Positions 10,192-17,085 of a stretch of 64,000 nt of DNA are shown piece by piece (positions within the stretch are counted from its first letter, which is position 1; every line of letters begins with the position of its first letter). A model generated the notes under the pieces. That model was not told the DNA's origin and did no database searches. It saw nothing but the letters and a program-made list of their open reading frames with translations. The position numbers and the translations under genes were made by a program. Source of the DNA: Phycisphaeraceae bacterium (GTDB lineage Bacteria > Planctomycetota > Phycisphaerae > Phycisphaerales > UBA1924); the NCBI GenBank assembly GCA_020639215.1, contig JACKHA010000001.1:124001-188000 (forward strand). The letters run 5' to 3'.

Positions 10192-11295
10192 CTAGCCCAA
10201 CAGTTCCTCGAGCCGACGCCGGGCCAGCAGGCGGATCCGCTCGGCCGTCTCAGTGTACACCGAATGCGGGTTGCCGATGGGGTCTGGCACGTCGGCCCCC
10301 TCGGGGTCGAGGGTGGCGGCCTTCCGGGCCGCCGAGGGGTCGATCGCGTTGATCGCCGCCAGGTGGTTCCGCGTCATCGCCAGGATGACGTCGGCCTCGG
10401 CGATCATCTCGCGCGTCAGTTCGCGGGCCCGGTGGGGGGAAATGTCCAATCCCTGGGCCTGCATAACCTGGACGGCCTCCGCGGTGGCGGGCGCGCCGGC
10501 GAACGCGGCCGCGCCCGCCGAGATCACCCGCACGCCGACCCCGCCGCCCCTGGCGACCTCGTCACGGATGATGGCCTCCGCCATGGGGCTGCGGCATGTG
10601 TTGCCCGTGCAGACCACCAGCACCGTGTGGCGTGCCGCACGCGCGAGGTGGCGCTCGTCGAGCACGCCCGGACGCTCGACGGTGAACCCGCCGTCGTCGT
10701 CGAGGCGGACGGTGGTCGAGGGCTGGCTGTACCGCGTCGGGCCGTCGTCGATCACGAGTTCGACGCCCGGGATCTCCGCCGCGCCCTCGGCGGTGTGCTC
10801 GTGGGACGCCCCGACGGCCCGGAGGCGGTTGGCGACGATCGGCACCCCGGCCCGCTCGATGATCCGCCTGGCCAGCGCGTGCTCCGGCACGCGGACCACA
10901 ACCTCGTCCCCCGCGGTCCCGACCCCGGGAACGGTGCCGAGGACTTCCACACACCGGTCCTGCTGGGCCTGGGTCAGGCGGATCCAGAACGAGACCGGGC
11001 CGGGCGTCGCCCGCCGAAGGAGACGGCGGTGGACGCGGTCGAGCGGCTCAAGCGCCTCGGTCGCCTGCTCGGTGCTCCAGGCGTGCCACGCCGCGATGAC
11101 CGGCCCCTCGCCCTGGTACAACTCCGCCAGGCGGGCAAGCGCGTCGGGCGCGAGAGCCGAGGCCATCAGGCCGTAGACCGTCTCGGTCGGCACCACCACC
11201 AGCCGCCCCTCACGCAGGGCGGCGGCGGCCTCCTCGACGATCGCGGACAGATCGTCGGAGCGGGCATCGCGGATGATCTCGGTGTTGGCCGCCAT
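10192..11295 (-). CDS. Fusion: YrdC/Sua5-like domain plus YwlE-type LMW phosphatase (predicted protein-arginine phosphatase)
   Basis: A 367-residue two-domain protein. Residues 13-215 resemble YrdC/Sua5 threonylcarbamoyl-AMP synthase (VVVPTETVYGL at 34-43; SQPSTTV near 190-196). The usual KxRP motif after it is replaced by LYQGEGPV and the SxN loop is altered, so activity is uncertain. Residues 224-367 are a low-molecular-weight phosphatase with the CX5R loop CTGNTCR (C229-R235) and the acid DPIG (D338). Thr233 in that loop is the residue that in B. subtilis YwlE favours phosphoarginine over phosphotyrosine; classical PTPs have Ile. The ATG at 11295 (MAANTEII) is preferred; an ATG at 11313 is possible. 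rpiB follows after 41 bp. Confidence 0.88.
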   Translation of the reverse strand: MAANTEIIRDARSDDLSAIVEEAAAALREGRLVVVPTETVYGLMASALAPDALARLAELYQGEGPVIAAWHAWSTEQATEALEPLDRVHRRLLRRATPGPVSFWIRLTQAQQDRCVEVLGTVPGVGTAGDEVVVRVPEHALARRIIERAGVPIVANRLRAVGASHEHTAEGAAEIPGVELVIDDGPTRYSQPSTTVRLDDDGGFTVERPGVLDERHLARAARHTVLVVCTGNTCRSPMAEAIIRDEVARGGGVGVRVISAGAAAFAGAPATAEAVQVMQAQGLDISPHRARELTREMIAEADVILAMTRNHLAAINAIDPSAARKAATLDPEGADVPDPIGNPHSVYTETAERIRLLARRRLEELLG

Positions 11296-11469
11296 CTCGA
11301 ACCAGTATCGCATCCATCGGTGGGTTTGGGCAACCTGATCCCGCCGGTCGGTGGCACTGGGCGCGACCGCCGGTCCCCTGATCAGATAGTCCGGACGGGT
11401 GAGGTGGGTTCGATCGTGTTTCGCGGTTACCCAGGGTTTTCTTGGGGCCCCAGTTCCCGACCGCCCCAA

Positions 11470-12162
11470 TCACCGATCGGGAGCGCCTCCCACCAAAGGC
11501 GATTTGCGGATGAAGAATGCGACGTAGGCCACCCGGTCGGCCTCGACCACGACCGGCACCCAGGCCGTGTCCACCGTCGAGCGGTAGCGGCTCCGCCAAC
11601 GCCCGTCGTGTCGGTCGTAATACTCGCCCCATCCGTGCCGGTGGACTGTAACCGGGCGGTCGACCACTCGCGTGCCGCGGCCCAGGTACCGGCTCGACCA
11701 GATCGCGTAGTCGGCCCCGACGTTGCGGGCCAGGCGGGCCAGTTCGCCGTTGCCCGGGCGGATGGGCTCGGTGGTGGCGAAGGAAGACATGCCGACGATG
11801 GTGGCCGAGCCGGCGGTCTCCTGGAGTTGGAGGGCGGCGAGCAAATCGTCCGTGGCCACGGCCTTCTCGTTCGGGGACCACTCGGAGGTGTGGACGTCCG
11901 ACGCGACCTCGCGGGCCTCGAGCTGGTCGAGGGCGCCCTCGACGCGCTCCCAGGGGGCCTGGCGGACGACGACGGGGTGGTTGCTGGGGTAGGACGTGCC
12001 GGAGGCAGCGATTGCGGCGCCCGGCGAAGCCGCTGCGGAGACCGGCTCGGCGTGCGCGAGCGGGCTGGCGCGGTACGCCCGCTGCCAGATGGAGGACGAG
12101 CAACCGGAAAGGGTGACGGCGAGGGCGCAGAAGGCCGCGAGCGCGACGCGGGCGGGCGTCAT
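11470..12162 (-). CDS. Lipoprotein of unknown function
   Basis: A 230-residue protein from ATG at 12162, chosen over the in-frame GTG at 12183 because MTPARVALAAFCALAVTLSGCSSS is a clean lipoprotein signal with lipobox LSGC. The mature part has no recognised domain. It contains VVRQAPWERVEGALDQLEAREVASDVH, a segment ATIVGMSSFATTEPI and a Trp/Tyr/Arg-rich stretch HGWGEYYDRHDGRWRSRYRS, ending with VPVVVEADRVAYVAFFIRK. It lies between glnS and the YrdC-phosphatase fusion on the same strand, separated by about 170 bp on each side, so it may have its own promoter. Confidence 0.75.
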   Translation of the reverse strand: MTPARVALAAFCALAVTLSGCSSSIWQRAYRASPLAHAEPVSAAASPGAAIAASGTSYPSNHPVVVRQAPWERVEGALDQLEAREVASDVHTSEWSPNEKAVATDDLLAALQLQETAGSATIVGMSSFATTEPIRPGNGELARLARNVGADYAIWSSRYLGRGTRVVDRPVTVHRHGWGEYYDRHDGRWRSRYRSTVDTAWVPVVVEADRVAYVAFFIRKSPLVGGAPDR

Positions 12163-12333
12163 CGAGGCGGAGTGGAGTGTCACTGGAAACAGGCTCCTGG
12201 TGCGCCCGGCGCGTTTGGCGCGGACGCTCCACGATAACCGCTCCGGCGATCGCGAGCGTGACCGGAATCGTCGACGGCGCTCCCGGATCGGGCGCGGCTC
12301 GCCGTGGTTCTGGCGGCGTGAGCCCTGCGCGGC

Positions 12334-14448
12334 TCAGCCTTTGGCCGCCTGCTTGGCCCACTCGTCCTTGAGCGTCGCCGTTCGGTTGAAGACCAGGCGT
12401 GGCGTCGGGGCCGCCAGGTCGGTGTCGGGGTCGAGGGCGAAGTAGCCGAGGCGCTCGAACTGGTAGCGGGGGATGGCGTCGGGCCAGGTGATGCCGGCGA
12501 TGGTGGCGGGGTTGAAGGGTGCGGGCTCGGCGTCGGATGATGTGGGCCCGTCCGTTGGCGGCACCGACTTGCTCCGAAGACTCCGCAAGTCGGTGGCACG
12601 GGCGGCATAGTCAAGCAAGTCTTCGAGCACCGCCGGCTCGAGCATCGCACGCTCGATGATCTCCAGCGAGTTCGGGTTCAGATCGTCGGCGGGCTCGCCG
12701 GTCCGCTTGCCCGGCTCCTCGGCGTTGAAGAGGCGGTCGAACAGGCGGACCTCGGCGGGGACCGCGTGGGCCGCCGAGACCCAGTGCAGCGTCGCCTTGA
12801 CCTTGCGGACCTTGCCCTCGGCGTCGGGGGGCGGGCTCTCGCCGCCGGCGGTCTGCGGGTCGTACGTGCAGATCAGTTCCGTGACGTCGCCCGCAGCGTC
12901 CTTCACGACACGCTCGCAGCGGATCCAGTACGCACCACGCAGGCGAACCTCGGCCCCCGGGGCCAGGCGGAAGAACTTCTTGGGCGGATCCTCCATGAAG
13001 TCGTCGCGCTCAATGTAGAGCGTGCGCCCGAACGGGGCCGTGCGCATGCCGGCGGCCGGGTTCTCGGGGTTGTTGACGAGTTCGACGTGCTCGGTCTTGC
13101 CTTCGGGCCCACCATCCGGGTAGTTCTCGATCGTGACCTTGAGGGGACGCAGCACGCCCATCCGGCGCGGGGTCTGCTTGTTCAGGTGGTCGCGGAGCGT
13201 GTTCTCGAGGCGCGAGTAGTCGATCAGGCTCTCGGTCTTCGTGACGCCGACCTCGGTCCAGAAGTCGCGGATGGCCGCGGCCGTGTATCCGCGGCGCCGG
13301 AACCCGGCGACGGTGGGCATGCGTGGGTCGTCCCAGCCGCGGACGAGGCCCTCGCGAACGAGGCGAAGGAACAGGCGCTTCGACGTGACCAGATAAGTGA
13401 GGCTGCCCTTGGCGAACTCGATCTGCTGGGCGTGGTGGATTCTGGGGCCCCACGAGGGCGGGGCGTCGGGGCCGGGAGCCGGTGTAGAAGCAGTAGAAAG
13501 CCCGGCTCGGAGAGCCGGCCCACCGTGACGCCCGACGTTGACCGAGTCGATGAACCAGTCGTACAGCGGGCGATGGTTCTCGAACTCCAGCGTGCAGATC
13601 GAGTGCGTGATGCCCTCGATCGAGTCCTCGAAGCCGTGGGCCCAGTCGTACATGGGGTAGATGCACCACTTCCGCCCGGTGTTGTGGTGCTCGGCGTGGG
13701 AGATGCGGTAGAGCACCGGGTCGCGCAGGTTGAAGTTGGGCGAGGCCAGGTCGATCTTCGCGCGGAGGGTGTAGGCCCCGTCCGGGTGCTTGCCGTCGCG
13801 CATCTCGCGCAGGAGGCGTATCGAGTCCTCGATGGGGCGATCGCGGTCGGGGCTGGTGGCAGGGACCTGCGGCGTGCCGCGGCGCTTGGAGACCTCGTCG
13901 GCGGTCAGCGAGCAGACATAAGCCCGCCCCTTCCGCACGAGTTCCTCGGCCCACTCGTACATCTGGGCGAAGTAGTCGGAGGCCCAGAACACGCCGCCGG
14001 CGTTCGCGCCGGTCTCGGGGTTGAAGTCGGCCCCGAGCCAGAGCAGGTCGCTCTTGATGGCCTCGACGAACTCTCGCTCCTCCTTGGCGGGGTTGGTGTC
14101 GTCGAAGCGGAGGTTGAAGCGCCCGTTGTACTTGGCCGCCAGGCCGTGGTTCAGCGTGATGCTCTTGGCGTGACCGATGTGGAGATAGCCGTTGGGCTCT
14201 GGCGGGAAGCGGGTGTGGACGCGCGGCTTGCCCAGGCGGGCCCGAGCGGCGTCGCCGGCGGGGCCGGGGGCGTCGACGGGCCCGGCGTCGTCGCGCGTCC
14301 AGACTCCCCACCTGGGTGCGCCGGAGGGGCCGGGACGGTTGTCGGCTTCGACGATCTGCTCGATGAAGTTGGGGGGGCGCGGGGGGGAAGCGTCGGGAGA
14401 ACTCTGAGGGGCGCTCGTTGATGGGTTGGAAGGCTTGGCGTCGGGCAT
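12334..14448 (-). CDS. glnS: Glutaminyl-tRNA synthetase with a repeat-derived insertion
   Basis: A 704-residue class I synthetase. The first 75 residues are a Pro/Ser-rich extension. Catalytic motifs are HIGH (90-93, GYLHIGHAKS), FDDTNP, and a KMSKS-equivalent VTSKR near 352. The beta-barrel anticodon-binding part follows, including MGVLRPLKVTIENYP and WPDAIPRYQFERLGYFALD. Just before HHAQQIEFAKG there is an insertion of about 35 residues, GRHGGPALRAGLSTAS onward, absent from E. coli GlnRS. Its GGPALRAG (309-316) is encoded by a REP-like hairpin at 13500-13524. GlnRS in bacteria is patchy and usually coexists with or replaces the GatCAB route. The ATG at 14448 is preferred; upstream in-frame codons are low-complexity. 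Confidence 0.96.
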   Translation of the reverse strand: MPDAKPSNPSTSAPQSSPDASPPRPPNFIEQIVEADNRPGPSGAPRWGVWTRDDAGPVDAPGPAGDAARARLGKPRVHTRFPPEPNGYLHIGHAKSITLNHGLAAKYNGRFNLRFDDTNPAKEEREFVEAIKSDLLWLGADFNPETGANAGGVFWASDYFAQMYEWAEELVRKGRAYVCSLTADEVSKRRGTPQVPATSPDRDRPIEDSIRLLREMRDGKHPDGAYTLRAKIDLASPNFNLRDPVLYRISHAEHHNTGRKWCIYPMYDWAHGFEDSIEGITHSICTLEFENHRPLYDWFIDSVNVGRHGGPALRAGLSTASTPAPGPDAPPSWGPRIHHAQQIEFAKGSLTYLVTSKRLFLRLVREGLVRGWDDPRMPTVAGFRRRGYTAAAIRDFWTEVGVTKTESLIDYSRLENTLRDHLNKQTPRRMGVLRPLKVTIENYPDGGPEGKTEHVELVNNPENPAAGMRTAPFGRTLYIERDDFMEDPPKKFFRLAPGAEVRLRGAYWIRCERVVKDAAGDVTELICTYDPQTAGGESPPPDAEGKVRKVKATLHWVSAAHAVPAEVRLFDRLFNAEEPGKRTGEPADDLNPNSLEIIERAMLEPAVLEDLLDYAARATDLRSLRSKSVPPTDGPTSSDAEPAPFNPATIAGITWPDAIPRYQFERLGYFALDPDTDLAAPTPRLVFNRTATLKDEWAKQAAKG
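13500..13524 (-). repeat. GGTGG-headed REP-like hairpin inside glnS
   Basis: Read on the minus strand: GGTGG (13524-13520), GCCGGCTC stem, TCC loop, GAGCCGGGC. The core 7-bp stem is 13502-13508 with 13512-13518. The frame used by glnS gives HGGPALRAGLS, matching DGGPALQAGS from the hairpin in cysS. Confidence 0.8.
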
Positions 14449-14525
14449 TGGCGTTCGGCTCCGCGAATGAAGCGATCGTAGAGCGGACCGAGCCGCAGCC
14501 TGAACGGCGCTGCCGGGGTGCCGAA

Positions 14526-14729
14526 TCACGCCGACTTCTTGGCTGGCTCCGATCGAGTCCGGTGGCCCTCCGGCAGGCTCGGGGGCTCCAGCCCGAACTC
14601 ACGCCGCAGGGCCTCCGCCTGCGCCGGCGTCAGCGGACGCGCCTTCGCCGCCTCCTCCCGCCATCGCCAGACCCGCTTGAGCGCCTCGCTCACCGGTGGC
14701 TCGATCGGGTTGGGTTCACTCGTTGCCAT
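14526..14729 (-). CDS. Small hypothetical protein
   Basis: A 67-residue reading frame from ATG at 14729. The central part, SEALKRVWRWREEAAKARPL then TPAQAEALRREFGLEPP, looks like a real amphipathic helical protein, and the C-terminus is basic (RTRSEPAKKSA). No family recognised. Its start overlaps by 14 bp the stop of another short minus-strand frame that resembles the end of a PIN-type toxin, suggesting former translational coupling in a toxin-antitoxin-like pair. It lies 77 bp upstream of glnS on the same strand. Confidence 0.5.
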   Translation of the reverse strand: MATSEPNPIEPPVSEALKRVWRWREEAAKARPLTPAQAEALRREFGLEPPSLPEGHRTRSEPAKKSA

Positions 14730-14850
14730 CGGACAGAGCCTCCAGGGGTGTGATGATTCGAAGCGGGGCGTGGTAGCCGCTGAGTGCCGCGATGGCGGCG
14801 AAATGCCTTTCTTCGACGAACGCTGGCGGATTGGGCCTTCGATCCTGTAG
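14716..14850 (-). pseudogene. Possible C-terminal remnant of a toxin-like (PIN-type?) gene
   Basis: The minus-strand frame ending with TGA at 14716-14718 reads RPNPPAFVEERHFAAIAALS then GYHAPLRIITPLEALSDGNE. The ERHFAAIAAL...LRIITPLEAL pattern resembles the last helix-strand of PIN/VapC-like proteins. No start codon or N-terminal domain is visible: the upstream sequence is taken by the promoter and start of the divergent oxidoreductase gene. The overlap with the following small CDS (ATG inside GATGGCAACGAGTGA) looks like a coupled pair. This is a weak call from a short segment. Confidence 0.3.
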
Positions 14851-14905
14851 TCTATTCGACGCCCTTCGACGACGACCGCGTCTGAGGTGAGTACGGAGGT
14901 ACCCA

Positions 14906-16273
14906 ATGGCGAAGTCGTTCGACCGTCGATCGTTCCTCGGCGCAACCGCTGGGCTGGCCGGGCTCAGCCTCGCGACTCCTGCCGCCTTCCCACTCGTCGC
15001 CGGGCACGCCCGCCCGCGCACCCAACCCAGCCCGCGAACCGTCCCCCCCAACTCCCGCATCGGCGTCGCCCTCATCGGCTGCGGCAAGCGCATGTTCGAG
15101 ATGCTCGGCCCCCTGGCCGACCACCCCGACCTCCAGATCCGAGGCGTGTGCGACGTGGACGCCACACGTCGGGGCGAGGCCGCCCGACGCGTCGTGGAGC
15201 GGATGCGTCGGCGCGCCATCGAGGCCGGCGGGGCGCTCGGCGACGCCGGGATCGCCGAGTTCGTGGACCACCGCGAACTGATCGCGATGCCGGGTGTCGA
15301 CGCGGTGGTGATCTGCACGCCCGACCACTGGCACGCCAACCAGGTGCTCGACGCCGCGGCCGCGGGCAAGGACATCTACTGCGAGAAGCCGCTGACCCAG
15401 TGCCTGCACGAGTGCCGCGCCATGATCGAGGCGGTGCGGAAGCACGGCGTGGTGTTCCAGACCGGCAGCCAGCAGCGGACCGAGTACGACCACAAGTTCG
15501 TCCGCGCGTGCGAACTGGTGCGGGCCGGCAAGATCGGCAAGGTCCTCAGCGTGCACGTGGGCGTGGCCGACCCGCCGGTGGCGTGCGACCTGCCTGGCGA
15601 GGCGCCCGAGCCGGGGCTGGAGTGGGACCGGTGGCTGGGGCCGGCGCCGTGGCGGGGGTACAACGCGGAACTCTCGCCGCGCGGCGTGCACAACCACTAC
15701 CCGACGTGGAGGAACTACAAGGAGTACTGCGGCGGGTACCTGGCCGACATGGGGGCCCACCACTTCGACATCGCCCAGTGGGGGCTGGGGCTGGACGCGT
15801 CCGGGCCGGCGCGGGTCGAGCCGCCCGAGATGGGCGATCGCGCGGGCATCGGCGGGCAGGTGCCGATGCGGGGCGCGACGCTGGTCACGCCCGACGGCGT
15901 GCGGATCATCCACGGCGGGCCGAGCGGCACGACGTTCGTCGGCACCGAGGGGATCATCGCGGTGGATCGCGGTCGGATCGCCAGCGTGCCGGGGAACATC
16001 CTCGACACGGAACTGGGCGAGGAAGAGCGCCTGCCAAGGAAGGCCAGCCACATCCAGGACTGGGTCGATTGCATGCGCAGCCGCGAGCGGTGCATCTGCG
16101 ACGTGGAGATCGGGGCCAGATCGGCTGCGCTGTGCCACCTGATGAACCTGGCCTACGAGCACCGGCGCACGCTGCACTGGGACGCCGCGGCGTGGCGGTT
16201 CCGGGGCGACGACGCGGCCAACGCGTGGCTCGAACGCGACCGGCGCGAGGGCTACGCCCTGCCCGCCTGGTGA
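14906..16273 (+). CDS. Tat-exported Gfo/Idh/MocA family oxidoreductase
   Basis: A 455-residue NAD(P)-dependent oxidoreductase. The N-terminus has a twin-arginine signal, FDRRSFLGATAGLAGLSLA (RR at 7-8), as in many planctomycete members. The Rossmann nucleotide-binding motif GVALIGCGKR is at about 53-62, and the family signature CEKPLTQ has E160-K161-P162. TPDHWH and GYLADMGAHHFDIAQWGLG in the C-terminal substrate domain are typical. Substrate is likely a sugar or inositol derivative but cannot be told from sequence. The start is firm: GGAGG at 14895-14899 is 6 bp before the ATG. It is followed 113 bp later by a PEP-CTERM protein. Confidence 0.93.
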   Translation: MAKSFDRRSFLGATAGLAGLSLATPAAFPLVAGHARPRTQPSPRTVPPNSRIGVALIGCGKRMFEMLGPLADHPDLQIRGVCDVDATRRGEAARRVVERMRRRAIEAGGALGDAGIAEFVDHRELIAMPGVDAVVICTPDHWHANQVLDAAAAGKDIYCEKPLTQCLHECRAMIEAVRKHGVVFQTGSQQRTEYDHKFVRACELVRAGKIGKVLSVHVGVADPPVACDLPGEAPEPGLEWDRWLGPAPWRGYNAELSPRGVHNHYPTWRNYKEYCGGYLADMGAHHFDIAQWGLGLDASGPARVEPPEMGDRAGIGGQVPMRGATLVTPDGVRIIHGGPSGTTFVGTEGIIAVDRGRIASVPGNILDTELGEEERLPRKASHIQDWVDCMRSRERCICDVEIGARSAALCHLMNLAYEHRRTLHWDAAAWRFRGDDAANAWLERDRREGYALPAW

Positions 16274-16386
16274 GCCGGCCCGATCGCGTGAGCAACGCCG
16301 GTGGACGGCGCTTGGACAGCACGGGCTTGCGGCGGGGGCATGGCCTCCCGAGCTGGTCCCGGGCTTGTCCACGAAAGGCGTTGTCC

Positions 16387-17013
16387 ATGAAGCGTTGTTT
16401 CCGATCGATCGTTCTCGGGCTCGGGTGCGTCGGGGCGGCGGGCGGCACGGCCTCAGCGGCCATCACCGGCGGCACCGGCGCGACGCAGCAAATCGGCTCG
16501 CCGGCCAACTGCTCCCCCGGCTTCCTGCCCACCGGCGGCAAGGTTTTCGTCTGGGACGAGCAGCAGAGCGTGGCGATCTCCGCCGGCCTGCCCGTCGACA
16601 TGACCGTCAACCCCTCCGTGTCCACCACCCCAACGCCCGGGGCGATCACCGGCCTGCTCGACGCCCACTTCATGCACTTCGACGACTTTGGCATGGCCAG
16701 CGGCACCGTCACGTTCAGCGGCCAGATCGTCGGCGTCGCCTTCACCGACCCGTTTCTGGACATCTCCGACCCCGTCGTCGGCGCGTTCGGCACCACCTAT
16801 CCCACCGGGTTCATCGACCGGGGCATGCTCAGCCTGCCGTTCCTCAACTCCGTTCTGAGCATCAACGGCAACGTGCTGACCTACACGCTCGACACCGTCT
16901 CGCCCGTGTTCGACTTCGACCAGGTCCGGGTGTACACCCGCACCGTGCCCGCGCCGGGCGCGCTGGGCGTGCTCGGGGCCGCCGGCCTCGTGGTCCGGCG
17001 TCGGCGGCGCTGA
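16387..17013 (+). CDS. PEP-CTERM-like sorting-signal secreted protein
   Basis: A 208-residue exported protein. Signal peptide MKRCFRSIVLGLGCVGAAGGTASA, then a mostly beta-strand body with no recognised enzyme motif (GKVFVWDEQQSVAISAGLPV; MASGTVTFSGQIVGVAFTD). The C-terminus, VPAPGALGVLGAAGLVVRRRRR, fits the PEP-CTERM pattern: Pro-containing motif, hydrophobic helix, Arg run. Such proteins are processed by exosortase and tied to the surface or exopolysaccharide. No exosortase is in the window. An 11-bp hairpin lies 39 bp after the stop. Confidence 0.85.
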   Translation: MKRCFRSIVLGLGCVGAAGGTASAAITGGTGATQQIGSPANCSPGFLPTGGKVFVWDEQQSVAISAGLPVDMTVNPSVSTTPTPGAITGLLDAHFMHFDDFGMASGTVTFSGQIVGVAFTDPFLDISDPVVGAFGTTYPTGFIDRGMLSLPFLNSVLSINGNVLTYTLDTVSPVFDFDQVRVYTRTVPAPGALGVLGAAGLVVRRRRR

Positions 17014-17052
17014 CCCCGGTCGGCGCGATCCGGCGTCGGGGATTCGAGTAGG

Positions 17053-17079
17053 CTCTCCGGCTCACGACGAGCCGGAGAG
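17053..17079 (+). promoter_or_regulatory. Stem-loop that hides the ribosome binding site of the AbgT gene
   Basis: CTCTCCGGCTC (17053-17063), loop ACGAC, GAGCCGGAGAG (17069-17079): a perfect 11-bp stem. The 3' arm contains GGAGAG, the only Shine-Dalgarno-like element, ending 6 bp before the ATG at 17086. The hairpin could end transcription of the preceding gene or, without a T-run, control translation of the transporter. Confidence 0.6.
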
Positions 17080-17085
17080 ACGCGG

